From contig CM066314.1 in assembly GCA_033807775.1 (NCBI GenBank), forward strand, positions 39,608,001-39,672,000: a DNA stretch of 64,000 nucleotides. The letters run 5' to 3'. Position 1 is the first letter of the stretch. Every line of letters begins with the position of its first letter. The position numbers were made by a program, and so were the translations under genes. The notes beneath the pieces are model-generated. The model did not search any database. It worked only from the letters and a program-made list of their open reading frames with translations, and had not been told where the DNA came from. Shown here in pieces: positions 42,561 through 52,743 of the stretch. The DNA comes from Saussurea involucrata (lineage: Eukaryota > Streptophyta > Magnoliopsida > Asterales > Asteraceae).

Positions 42561-44530
42561 ATATGCAGTTTTTAAAAACATCTAAAAACTTTTTGAATTG
42601 CAGATTTTCTCTCTCATTCCTCATCCTCTAGGGATAAGGAATATAGAGAGGAACCTTAGTAAGAGATGTAGTCTTTTGAAGAGTAGGTGCTGGGATTGGT
42701 GGGGTGTTGTATGTTTTTCTATCACTAGGAATTTTGGGACTGTCACCAGTTTGTGACACATCCACAACAGGTTTGTCTGTGACAGTCTGATCTTTCTTGG
42801 GTTTTTCTGGGATCAACAGTGGGAAGATTGGAACTGTAGTGGAGTTATTGGGCCCAACAGTGTTTTCTGGCCCAATAGGTCCACTAGACTGAGTAGAATC
42901 TGAAACTGTGTTTTTCTTTTCTGGCTCTGCTTTGTCTGGCTTTTTAAGATCTTTTGGTACGTTTTCCAGTAAATCCTTACCACTCCTCAAAGTTACAACC
43001 TTTACATGCTCTTTTCCGGCTCTTGGAGGTAATTCTGTATCACTTGGCAAAGAGCCGGGAGGGCGTTTCCTCATTTCTAAAGCCATTTGACCCATTTGGG
43101 TCTCCAGATTTTTAATGGATGCCTGAGTTTGGGACATAAATCCCTTCATCATTGCTTCCAAAGAAGTAGATGACTCGGCATGATGATTTGACTTTTGAAA
43201 AGCATGTTGGTTATTCTGAGAAATTGCGTGCTGATTGTTTTGAGGTTTGTGTTGAAATTGCTGGTTTTGACCCTGCAATTTGGGTGGTGGATTTAAGGCT
43301 GGACTGTGCCATGAAAAATTTGGATGGTTTCTCCACTCAGGATTGTATGTTTGAGAAAAAGGTCCTCCTTTGTTGTTGTTGTTGTTGTTGTTGTGGTTGT
43401 TATGGCTAACGTAGTTGATACGCTCTGGATTCCCTGGACAATGTTCAAAGTTGTGACCATCACCACAATATGTGCACTGTATGGATTGGACAGTAGGAGG
43501 TGGTGCCTGACACGACATTAAGATTTCTAATTAAAGATGCCATGCCACTCAATTGTGTAGATATCAATGCATATGCATCGGGATCTTGTGCTCCTGTTGT
43601 CTTTCTTGGTGGTATAGCACGTGGATCATCCCACTGACCATTGTTGTTGGAAATCCTCTCAAGGATGTCATATCCTTCATTATAGGTACAAGATGTGAAA
43701 GCTCCGTTTGCAGTAGCGTCGAGCATTTGTTTCGCAGTGATATTTAAACCACTGTAAAACGTCTCTAACTGAATGCAATACGAAATGCCATGGTGAGGGC
43801 ATTTTCTCAAAATCTCCTTGTACCTATCCCATGCATCAGGAACTGCTTCGCCGTCCATTTGTTTAAAAGTACAGATTGCATTTCGAGACTTAGCATTCCT
43901 CGTGGGTGGAAAATATTTTTTAAAAAATTTCTCAGCCATTTGGGTCCATGTAACTATAGAATATGGCTTTATTGAGTTGTACCAAGACCTTGCACTGTCT
44001 CTTAAAGAATACGGAAAAAGTTTTAATTTCAGTGCATCGTCTTCCACACCAGGAAGCTTGAAAGAATCTGTAATTTCCATAAAAGACCGTAAGTGAGAAT
44101 GAGGGTCCTTAGTTGCCAAACCAGTGTACTGGCCGTTGGTTTGTAACATATGAAACATAATCGGTTTTAATTCGAAGTGGCGGGTTTGCAAAGTTGGTTT
44201 CAAAATTCCTGAATGTAACTGAGTTAAAACAGGAACATCGTAAGACATGATATCGCCATCTTTAGAATTTGCTAACCGGAAAATGGTTTGTTCCTCATCA
44301 TCAATATTATTTATTGGCCGGTTTACTGGAATTTCCGCATTATTAATAGGATGCCCATCAGGACCAAACTGGCGATTTTCCTACTCATCATCTGACGAAG
44401 AAGAATAACGTTCAGACATTTCGGGAGAATTTAAGACTGTGTTAGCTCTTTGGATTCTTCTTCGTTGTTTGAACGTTCGTTCGATGTCAGGATCAAATTG
44501 GAAAAGTTCACCGTGAGGCAACCTTGGCAT
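42561..44530 (-). pseudogene. Gag segment of element B
   Basis: Starts at ATG 44530 (MPRLPHGELFQFDPDIERTF) and has an in-frame TAG at codon 50 (44383-44381). It reopens through the gag domain (RSFMEITDSFKLPGVEDDAL, ARSWYNSIKPYSIVTWTQMA, KKYFPPTRNAKSRN) to 43460. A frame change near 43515 leads to the zinc knuckle CTYCGDGHNFEHC, an Asn-rich run encoded by a GTT/AAC microsatellite (43374-43400), and a Pro-rich linker to 42628, where a second TAG sits. The fragment QFKKFLDVFKN before the protease is in yet another context. At least four lesions in all. Confidence 0.85.
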
Positions 44531-44621
44531 ACACTATATTTCTTTTTTTTTCTTTTCTAAAAAGGTGGTAGAAAAACTTGTTTTTATAAATTTTACTAAA
44601 AAGAAAAACTTCTGGCTTGCT

Positions 44622-44639
44622 TCCCCGGCAACGGCTACA
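44622..44639 (-). other. Primer binding site of element B (diverged tRNA-Asp type)
   Basis: Minus strand TGTAGCCGTTGCCGGGGA, six bases inside the LTR; shares GCCGTTGCCGGGGA with element A's tRNA-Asp site but differs at the first bases. Confidence 0.7.
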
Positions 44640-44645
44640 AAAACT

Positions 44646-46488
44646 TGTTGAGCTTTATGTGTGTACCTGAAAATATCACAAATAAACCATGACGCAAGTA
44701 TACATCTTAGTCTATTATCGCCTTTAACAAGTAATAATGGTACAAAGTACCGAGTATCGATCCCACAGGGAAGCTTGGAAAAGTTCTTCTTTTAAAAGTC
44801 CAATAAATAAAAACAGGCCTCAGATGACGAATGCGAAGGTAATCTTTTTGTTGGGTGTTTGGTTATCAACTAATGGTAATTTAATTATAAGGAAGCACAT
44901 GGTATAAAGGTTCATTGGAACATTTAGTCAGATAATTAGATTAGAGATGAGACAGTATTGCTTATTATCTCAGAGTCGATATTTCATGTGACTTAATAAG
45001 TCCTTCATATAATTAACCAGATGTCAATTGATCAATTATAATCATCCTAAAACTATAACTTTGATTTAGATAATTTGGACAATTATACCGTACGATACAC
45101 CTTTTCGTCTTTTTATCGGGCCCGATCCCAACTTCACTTTATACCCCAAGCTAAGGCAATTAGCCCATTATTGCTTTAAGTGCACTAAAAACTACAACGA
45201 CGGTTATAAAATCGAATAATGGAGATGGACAATTCATCACACAAAACTTGGAAATTCAAAATCGCGTTTTTAAGAAAATGATTTATAGACTAGAGAAATG
45301 GAAAATCTTGTTTTAAATGTGACGAAATACAAAACTAACTTTGGAATTCTAACGTTTGATTAAAGGGCTAAAATTATACTAATTAAATGAGGAAAAGGTT
45401 TTAACAATAAAAACAAAGATAACACTTGCAACCTCTATAATTTCACCATTACTACAAATCGTGAACCAAGCTAGTTGGGGATCCGAAGAGATTAATTCAG
45501 ACTTCCAAATTGTAGTAGTAATTAAAATATAGAAGTGGGTCAAGAGTGGGTGTTTGAAATCAACGAAAACCGAAGGTTGAACAACTCGAGATTATTAAAA
45601 CTTGGTTGCGAAAAACATTAATTAAACCGATTATTACGAAAGTAATCTAAAACCGTGGAAACGAAAAGCTTGATTTAAGACTGTAAGAAGTTGAAAACGA
45701 TGGAACTTTAGCAAGATCTTTGCGATTAACGGAAAACACGAGATGAATAAAACGTACTTTATATTAAACTAAAATCAAACCCGAGCGTAATTGGAACCAC
45801 AAGGGTGTGAGATGTGAACCAACCCAATTTAGCCGTGGGTTTGGTTCACCTATTCCACTTGACCGAACTACAAAATAAAGACCAAGCGGCAATGGAGTTC
45901 TCAGCTGCCACCTCCAGCTGCTACTATTACTCCTAACTACTTGATATGTGCAATATGAGGGATTCCTAATACACTACCACTACCCACATATATATAACCG
46001 TGAGTTTTCTTGGGGCCCAAGAATAGCTCTTGGGGGCCCAAGTGTACATCCAAAATCAGCCCAACATAAAACTAATTTGAGTCCATAGCTAAATCAACAA
46101 CAAGTCCATCTTCTATGTCAAAAATCGGCCCAAGTAAGTGGATGCAAGTATTGTGTTTTTCGGCCCAAGTAAACAAAAGCGTTGTCGTGTCCAAAATATA
46201 AAGTCTTCCGTTTTCATTCCGCTACGTGTAGTTCGCTTTTTTTTTCACGTATTTCCCATATATATAGACTTCAAAAACGGCAATTGCTTCCTCCCTACAT
46301 TTAGACAACTTTGGATGAGAAAATTGCTATAATATAAATATAATTACGTTACTTTGACGTTTAAAGTACAAAGCATTTATTTGCTAAATTAGACACTAAA
46401 ATGAACTAAAAAGACTCAACGGGGAATAAAAATTAGCTCAAAATTATAATAAAAGGCTATAAATAGGGTTATAAAAATAACCCTATCA
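44646..46488 (-). mobile_element. Element B 5' LTR
   Basis: 1,843 bp, TGTTGAGC..CCCTATCA on the plus strand, intact. Minus-strand TATA-like sites lie at 46257-46267 (CTATATATATGG) and about 45989-45999. Confidence 0.9.
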
Positions 46489-46672
46489 GTTTCTCGACCA
46501 TCTTAAACTCGAAACCGATTCGTCATCTTTAATCCTGAAAGTCTCGACTTGTTGCTTACTATCTAACAATAGCCTTGGGAGTTCTTTCACTTTCGAAGTT
46601 GACTTAAAGAATATCGTGATTCCCTTTCGTCACAAGAAAACCGCGATGTTTTCCATCAATGATCGTCGCCAT
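46489..46672 (-). pseudogene. Unidentified host pseudogene, upstream half
   Basis: Minus strand gives RKGITIFFKSTSKVKELPRL, then LLDSKQQVETFRIKDDESVS and SLRWSRN right up to the element B junction, after an in-frame TGA. With B and one TSD copy removed, the frame runs straight on into LEIFEKNYVS.. at 12946. Adjacent and divergent to a WD40 fragment. Family not recognised. Confidence 0.5.
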
Positions 46673-46684
46673 TAATTTGGATCA

Positions 46685-46980
46685 ATGTTATCGCCACCGC
46701 CATTGCCGGAAATTTTCCTTATAGCTTCCCCTGACGGCCCAATCACCGCCTACGATCCCTACCGAGGAACTGTCTTAGCTCGCTTCAATGGTAGCCAATG
46801 TTCACGTAATGGCATCACCATTGTCGGAAGAGATCTATTCGCCGTTTCTTATGTTTAGCCGGAGACTGGTGGAGGCTCCGTTCGTTTTTATTACTGGTGG
46901 TCTCCGTCATGTACACAGAATATTCCTCTCCCTGAGCCTGTCGATGGATCGTATCTATTCCCTGGACTGGACTTGTAATG
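46685..46980 (+). pseudogene. 5' fragment of a RID3-like WD40 repeat gene
   Basis: From ATG 46685 the frame reads MLSPPPLPEIFLIASPDGPI, TAYDPYRGTVLARFNGS, then GITIVGRDLFAVSYV, a TAG near 46856, and on to GGSVRFYYWWSPS, LPLPEPV and DGSYLFPGLDL. This resembles the N-terminus of plant ROOT INITIATION DEFECTIVE 3-like (Ipi3/WDR18 family) WD40 proteins, which act in ribosome maturation. Only the first blade or so is present; the reading ends around 46980 and no further WD repeats follow. A dead 5' fragment, perhaps captured by a transposon. Confidence 0.55.
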
Positions 46981-47276
46981 CATTTAACAGGAATTAAAAA
47001 AAAAGGTTTTTTAAAAGGACAAAAATACCCCTCACGTGGGAGGCGTGTGAGGGGTTTAACGACTCACAGTTAAAGAGGGTTAGATGGATGGACTTGATCC
47101 GCAATAAAATGGAAAGCACGGTGATGTCATATGTAATTAATTCATTAGAGGGCCCAATCCAAAATTTCAAAGTACCACAGGGACCAAATCCGTAATTTAC
47201 TCTTTATTTTATTTCCAAACTGAAAAACACAAATGACTGATGCTTGTGAAGTCAACGAGTACCACCTGAATCAATC
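46981..47276. other. Intergenic, nothing recognised
   Basis: Includes an inverted CCCCTCACGTGGGAGGCGTG / GTGAGGGG motif at 47028-47057 and GGGACCAAATCCGTAATT at 47181, common in plant repeats. No ORF. Confidence 0.4.
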
Positions 47277-48559
47277 ATTTGATCTAGGGGTGTGCATCGG
47301 GCGGGGCGGGTCGGGCCCAAAAATCCATAACCCGATTGGGTTTCGGGTGGGATTTATAGAACCCGGAACCCGTCCAAACAACAATTTGGGCCACGGGTTT
47401 CGGGTGGGATCGGGGGTCGGGTTTTCGGGTCGGGTGGTTCGGTTTTCCAGCGTTGTTTCAACAAAATTAACCAAGTTGCAAAATTAACCAGATTGTAAAC
47501 TACATAATTAACCGAAGTTGCTTTTCAACAAAAAGTCAAAAACAATAACATATTTCCATCTTTCCATTTCAAAAACAATAACACTCACAGTGGTGGCCGG
47601 TGGACTGGTGGTGGCGTTAGGAGGTCGAACCGGAGCAGAGGTCGGCCTCTGCGAGGGAGGTGATCGGACCGGTGGACTCGTGGATGTGGACCGTGGTCAA
47701 CAACACTCCACAATCGTCGAGGCCTCGAGTGTAACACCCTCAAAATTGGAAAGAGCAACTAATTAAAATTTTGATTAAATAACCAAATGAGGATAAAAAT
47801 CATTTCTACAAACCATCCTTGGAAATACCTCAAAATTAAAACATAACAACTCCCACAATTAATACCTCAAGTCATACTATGTGACCAAAATAAAGTCGGG
47901 TGTTACTTAACACACGTACAAGTTGCTAATCCCAAAATAAGTGCGGAAGGCTTCACCAAGCAAATCACCTCTCGAGCACACTACTAGCACTCATCTCTTC
48001 ACAGTGTTGCTAAAGTTATTCTCAACCCGAACCTGTTGCACATAACGACAAATAAAAAGGTTAGGCTAACGCCTAGTGAGTTCAAGAGTTTACATCATGA
48101 TTAAATAATTTGTTAGACCAAAAGATTCAACTTAAATCATGATTTTCGAAAAGGGATTTGTATTAAATATACCGACAACCCATTTTCCAAACGCACACAA
48201 ATTCCGTGACGAAAGTTTCCAATGAAAGTCATTTCCCAGCAACGGACTCAAATCCAAACTCACTCAAGATGTAAATAAATATTAAATTTCCAAATGACAT
48301 CAATGCGAATAATACTCCAATAATCGAAAACATCCAACCAAAGATGAGGCATAAAATACCGCCCATAAATCATGGAAAAACAATCCATATGCATAAAATA
48401 CGATGGCGACAATATGGATAAACACAATACCCGAAAAACAACACCTTTCGGTGACGGGGGAGACCCGATTTCATCGAATGTGGCGAACACACAAGTTAAA
48501 CCACAAATATAAATTACAAGCATGTTTCATGGATGGGAAAACATATGACATCAACCATA

Positions 48560-48850
48560 TCCAGGTCTTTAGTCAATTTTGGACATCAACCCGAACTGGA
48601 TCTTTAGTCCACGGAGACATCAACTCAAATCGAGTCTCTAGTCTAAAGAGACATCAACCCAAACTGGATCTTTAGTCTATTGTGACATCAATCCAAACCG
48701 GATCTCTAGTCTATTGTGACATCAATCCAAACCGGATCTCTAGTCTATTGTGACATCAATCCAAACCGGATCTCTAGTCTATTGAGGCATCAACCCAAAC
48801 TGGATCTCTAGCCTAACCACCAAGTTCAACCCGACCGGATCTTTACCTTG
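48560..48850. repeat. 34-bp tandem repeat in the solo LTR
   Basis: Seven to nine copies of a unit containing GACATCAATCCAAACCGGAT and CTCTAGTCTATTG; the central ones (48680-48785) are nearly identical. Confidence 0.85.
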
Positions 48851-49190
48851 GAATCTCACCATCCAAAACAAGCTTACTTAATCTAGAAATTTATACATGA
48901 CCCCAAAAGAATAACCAATGCATTCAAATCATGTAATTCTCAAATACGATGCAATTCATGCAAATCATAACCCAAGCCCACGTCGAGCTTATCAAAACCG
49001 GGCAAATGTCCTCAAGACCCAACAGAGTCCAAAACCGAGCCATAAGCTCAAAAGATCCAATGATCGCTTATCAAAGGTCAACTCATGCAAATGAAGTGTA
49101 TTTAACCCACATCATGCAAATACATGCACCGAGGCATGATTAACTCAAGACCCCTTCATTGCCACTTTCCTAAAGAAGTCAAACTATATA

Positions 49191-49193
<3 letters not shown>

Positions 49194-49243
<50 letters not shown>

Positions 49244-49244
49244 A
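49194..49244. repeat. (AT)n(GT)n microsatellite in the solo LTR
   Basis: About 17 AT followed by about 9 GT dinucleotides. Confidence 0.9.
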
Positions 49245-50554
49245 CGTATACTCAAATCCTTTACAACTTGATAATGCATATAACTCGCAATGGTTTATTA
49301 GACCCAAAAGTACCAAGAATACATAATGGCCAAATGGTCTTCACATATAAGACAAAACACTCAAGGGGCACATTCTCAAATAAAACGCAAATAAGCGCTT
49401 AACACATCCAAGGCCCCACCTCCAGCTACTAAAATCGGCAAACACTCAAAAGACCCATTTGAGTATAAATCAAGCCCTTAAAGGCAAAATAAACATTTGG
49501 TTAAATACGCGTTGCCGACACAGTTACATAAACCAAAATACATCGTTACCCAAAATCCTTGCCTTTTAATTCTCGATTGGCCTTCGGCCCAAAATAAAAG
49601 GTTTACAACGCTCAAAATATTCATAAGGTCGAGATTGACCAAAATCCCCAACTCACACGTTCACCTTTTCAAAACGTAACATATCATAACTATTGCATAA
49701 TCTCAACAAACACTAGAAGTGTATTTTGACCAAACAACCTTCACTTATGCAATAAATTAACAAAACACTTTCACTCGTGTTTTATTTATCAATCACTCAA
49801 AATCCCCAAATGTGGGTGTTTTACAAGATTTGTAAAGCTCAACACTTTGATTAATCAAAACCCACTAATTAACTCAACAAGTGATAATTTTATATAAAGC
49901 ACACAAATACTTTAAAATAAACATTTTGGCATGTACAACGTTTTCACAAATCAACTTGAACTCACCTTGCTAGATTTAGGCTAAATCTAGATTTTCCCCA
50001 AACGTAAGCTCCTTTGAAGAAACACGAATCCTCAAGCCAAATCTTCCAAAACCTAGATCCATAAGTTTCCAACCATCAATATCCAGATCCAACCATGTAG
50101 AATCATCCCCCAAACATTTTACATCAAGCTCTCAACTTATACCAAAACCCTAATTTTCATAGGTGAAGAAGGAGAAGATTACCTTAATCAAGCACAACCA
50201 AAATCACACCAATAATACCCAAAATGGAAGAGAAGGTGAAAACAACAACAACCTAGCTTTTGGTAGAGAGAGAGAGAGAGTGAGATTACCTTCATCACTT
50301 GAATCCTTAAAGCAAAAGCTCCTAGTCTCCCACAGAAGCTTCAAGCTTCCAAATCATCAAAAATGGTGGAATGGGTTTGGTTTGAGTGGAGAAGATGAAG
50401 TAGAGAAAAGGAAGGGTTTGTGATTTCTTGGGAGGAAACCGGTTTAGAGAGAGAGAGAGAGAGAGAGAAATCTGAGTCGGGGTTTTGAAATGAAGTGAGG
50501 GAAAAAGAGGGAAAGGTCTTAAAAGCAAACAAAAATATCTCATCAGCAGAACTG

Positions 50555-50700
50555 CGGACGTCCGGCTGGAAGCCTATGCGGACGTCCGGCCTCGACCTGA
50601 CCGAACTCCCAAATTTCCTCTGCTACTTCCGCGGAAGATCCCCGGACTTCCGGCTACACACGGACGTCCGACCTCGCCCCTATGCGGACGCCCACAAGTC
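50555..50700. repeat. Repeated CGGACGTCCG palindromes at the solo LTR end
   Basis: GCGGACGTCCGGC occurs at about 50565 and 50577, with relatives CCGGACTTCCGG (50652) and CGGACGTCCGAC (50670). Each contains the bZIP-type ACGT core. Close to the minus-strand LTR 5' end, where U3 enhancers sit. Confidence 0.7.
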
Positions 50701-51167
50701 CAAGGATCGAAATTCTAAAATTTTGGGGTGTTACATCGAGGCTTCAATCGTCGTCAACATGGGTCGTGGGAAATTGAGAATCGATTTTCGATTTTAGGTT
50801 TAGAATTAGAAGACTCAGTATTTAACTATTTATGTTTTACATATTTAATAAGTATTTTTTTTAAATTCTAAAATTAATTCAGGTTTCGGGTCGGCTCAGG
50901 TGTGGGAAACAGAGACCTAAACCGAACCGAAATACCAGATCGTAAATGTCGGGTTCGGGTGAAACGGGTTGCAGGTCGTCGGGTATGTGTTTTTCGGCTA
51001 ATTCGAGGATCGGGTCCGGTAGTTCGGGTTTTGCACACCCCTAATTTGATCCACCAGCAACGATCCCTTTCGATCTACGGTAGATCATTTCCAGTTTTCC
51101 ACGATGAACACTCCCTACCCAACACCCATAACCCATCTCAAACCCGAATCAGATGGATAGGAAGTTG

Positions 51168-51289
51168 ACATTGGGTACCCGGAACCGGAACCAACGGTTC
51201 CGGGATCGGTTCCAAAATATAGAGAACCGATGTAAGCGGTTTCGATTCCATAAAATTTAGCAGGGTACCCGGTTATGCTCACCCCTACT
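51168..51289. mobile_element. Small hAT-like insertion in the dehydrogenase pseudogene
   Basis: About 120 bp between TGGATAGGAA and the continuation GGGAACAGGCGTACTGGG. The interior is full of GGTACCCGG and GGTTCCGG motifs and ends ATGCTCACCCCTA, the complement of a common hAT MITE end (TAGGGGTGAGCAT). Flanks ATAGGAAG/CTGGGAAC may be a decayed 8-bp TSD. The left end is degenerate. Confidence 0.5.
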
Positions 51290-51825
51290 GGGAACAGGCG
51301 TACTGGGTCAGCAATGGCCTCCCGTCTTCTATCCGCCAGTTACACCTAGTGATGGAAATTTTACCCGTCGGGTCGGGTACCCACGGGTACCCGCCCCTAA
51401 TGGGGCGGGGATTCCCCGGCTAATCGGGTAACGGGGCGGGGACGGGTATTCTTTTTCATACCCGAAGCGGGTTCGGGGTCGGGGTCGGGGTCGGGGATGG
51501 TACTACCCGCCTCTAATAATACCCGATATATATTTTTATATATAATTTAATTAGTTTTTTATTCGTTGCTTGATAATTTTATACTTTAAAATTTGTCATG
51601 AACTATGATTACACATGGTTGATTATATCATTATATGTTTTTGAAACTTGAGGTTTATTTATTTGTTTTAAAAATTAAAAACTCGCTAATTTTATTTTCT
51701 TTAAAAATAATTTAATTATTTTTTTTCGTAAACGGGTACCCAACGGGTTCCCCGTACCCGTCGGGGATTTTCTTCCCCGAACCCGTCGGGGATTAGTCGG
51801 GGCGGGGTCGGGGACGGGGGCTTAA

Positions 51826-52743
51826 GGGTGCGTTTGGTAGGGTGGACAGCATGGGACAGGACAGGACAGGACACACCTGTCCCATGTTTGGTGCGACCAA
51901 ATGTAGAACTAAGTGGAACCATCATGGGACAAGGGTGTTCTATGCTTACCCCCTAGAACTAAGTGGAACAAGGATTTTTTGACAAATATACCCCTTCTTC
52001 TTCTTCTTCTTCTTTCTTTCCCACCACCACCACCACCCCCGCCACCGTCGCCACCGCCACCGCCGTCGCCGCCACCACCACCACCGCCACCGCCACCGCC
52101 GCCGCCACCACCACCACCACCGCCGCCGCCGCCACCACCACCACCACCGCCGTCGCCGCCACCACCACCACCACCGCCGTCGCCGCCACCACCACCGCCG
52201 TCGCCGCCACCACCACCGCCGTCGCCGCCACCACCACCGCCACCGCCGCCACCACCACCGCCGTCGCCGCCACCACCACCGCCACCGCCGCCACCACCAC
52301 CACCGCCGCCGCCGCCACCACCACCACCACCACCGCCGTCGCCACCACCACCGCCGTCGCCGCCACCACCACCACCACCGCCATCGCCACCACCGCCACC
52401 GCCGCCACCGCCACCACCACCACCACCACCACCGCCGCCACCACCACTACCGTTGTCGCCGCCACCACCACCACCGTCGCCGCCACCACCACCGCCATCG
52501 TCTCCGCCACCACCACCACCACCGCCGCCGCCACCACCACCACCACCGCCACCGCCGTCGCCGCCACCACCACCGCCACCACCGCCGTCGCCACCGCCAC
52601 CACCGCTAAACAAATCACTAGGGGTAAATGGGTTATTTAACTGGTCCTGTTCTGTCCAGTCCTATTTATGTGTTACCAAACACTGAACAGCTGTCCTGTC
52701 CTGTCCCGTCCTGTCCCGTCCTGTCTGCGTACCAAACGCACCC
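51826..52743. mobile_element. PIF/Harbinger MITE containing a CCN tract
   Basis: Ends GGGTGCGTTTGGTA and TACCAAACGCACCC with 3-bp TSD TAA (51823-51825, 52744-52746). Inner arms carry GGGACAGGACAGGACAGG and the complementary CCTGTCCTGTCC runs. 918 bp, of which 586 are a trinucleotide tract. Nested in the hAT element 51347-52812. Confidence 0.88.
52021..52606. repeat. 586-bp CCN/NGG trinucleotide tract
   Basis: Almost only CCA and CCG triplets with scattered TCG, preceded by (TTC)n at 51990-52013. Higher-order units such as CCGTCGCCGCCACCACCA recur many times. It is open in several frames (poly-Pro, poly-Ala/Thr, poly-Gly, poly-Val), which explains the long low-complexity ORFs here; none is a credible gene. 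Confidence 0.95.

Larger units (their letters stand above)
12947..46488 (-). mobile_element. Element B: Athila-type Ty3/gypsy retrotransposon, nested host
   Basis: The outermost element of a nested block, on the minus strand. Direct LTR copies are 12947-13284 plus 25259-26766 (3' LTR, split by element A) and 44646-46488 (5' LTR). Flanks ATTTC (12942-12946) and GTTTC (46489-46493) look like a 5-bp TSD with one change. By eye the LTRs differ at about 36 of 1,840 positions (2%), plus small indels. Minus-strand order is PBS, gag, protease, [element C], RT, RNase H, integrase, ORF3, 3' LTR: the Athila layout with an extra ORF after integrase. Several frames are broken, so B is dead. Confidence 0.88.
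47730..50735 (-). mobile_element. Solo LTR, about 3 kb, Tekay-like
   Basis: TGTAACACCC..GGGTGTTACA with 5-bp TSD TCGAG at 47725-47729 and 50736-50740, and no internal coding region or PBS. The TGTAACACCCC / TGTTACA ends match element C's LTR. On the minus strand CTCACTAGGCGTTAGCCTAA (48057-48076) parallels the CTCACTAAGCGAAAGCTTAC motif of C. A minus-strand U3-to-leader order is supported by a CT-rich leader at 50430-50470. Formed by LTR-LTR recombination, by inference. Confidence 0.8.
47285..51043. mobile_element. Non-autonomous hAT element carrying a solo LTR
   Basis: Ends TAGGGGTGTGCA and TGCACACCCCTA with a perfect 8-bp TSD ATTTGATC at 47277-47284 and 51044-51051, the hAT signature. Both ends continue as GC-rich GGGTCGGG runs. 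Without the nested solo LTR (47730-50735 plus one TSD) it is about 750 bp, with no transposase. Confidence 0.9.

Noticed and set aside
43374..43400. Asn-rich run in element B gag as a functional domain
   Set aside because: Encoded by a simple GTT/AAC microsatellite that probably expanded after the element decayed.
48560..48850. CRISPR-like regularly spaced repeats
   Set aside because: Tandem 34-bp units with no unique spacers, inside a plant solo LTR.
51909..52686. Long poly-Pro, poly-Gly, poly-Ala/Thr and poly-Val ORFs on both strands
   Set aside because: They are all readings of one CCN trinucleotide tract inside a MITE; no flanking domain, signal or gene structure.
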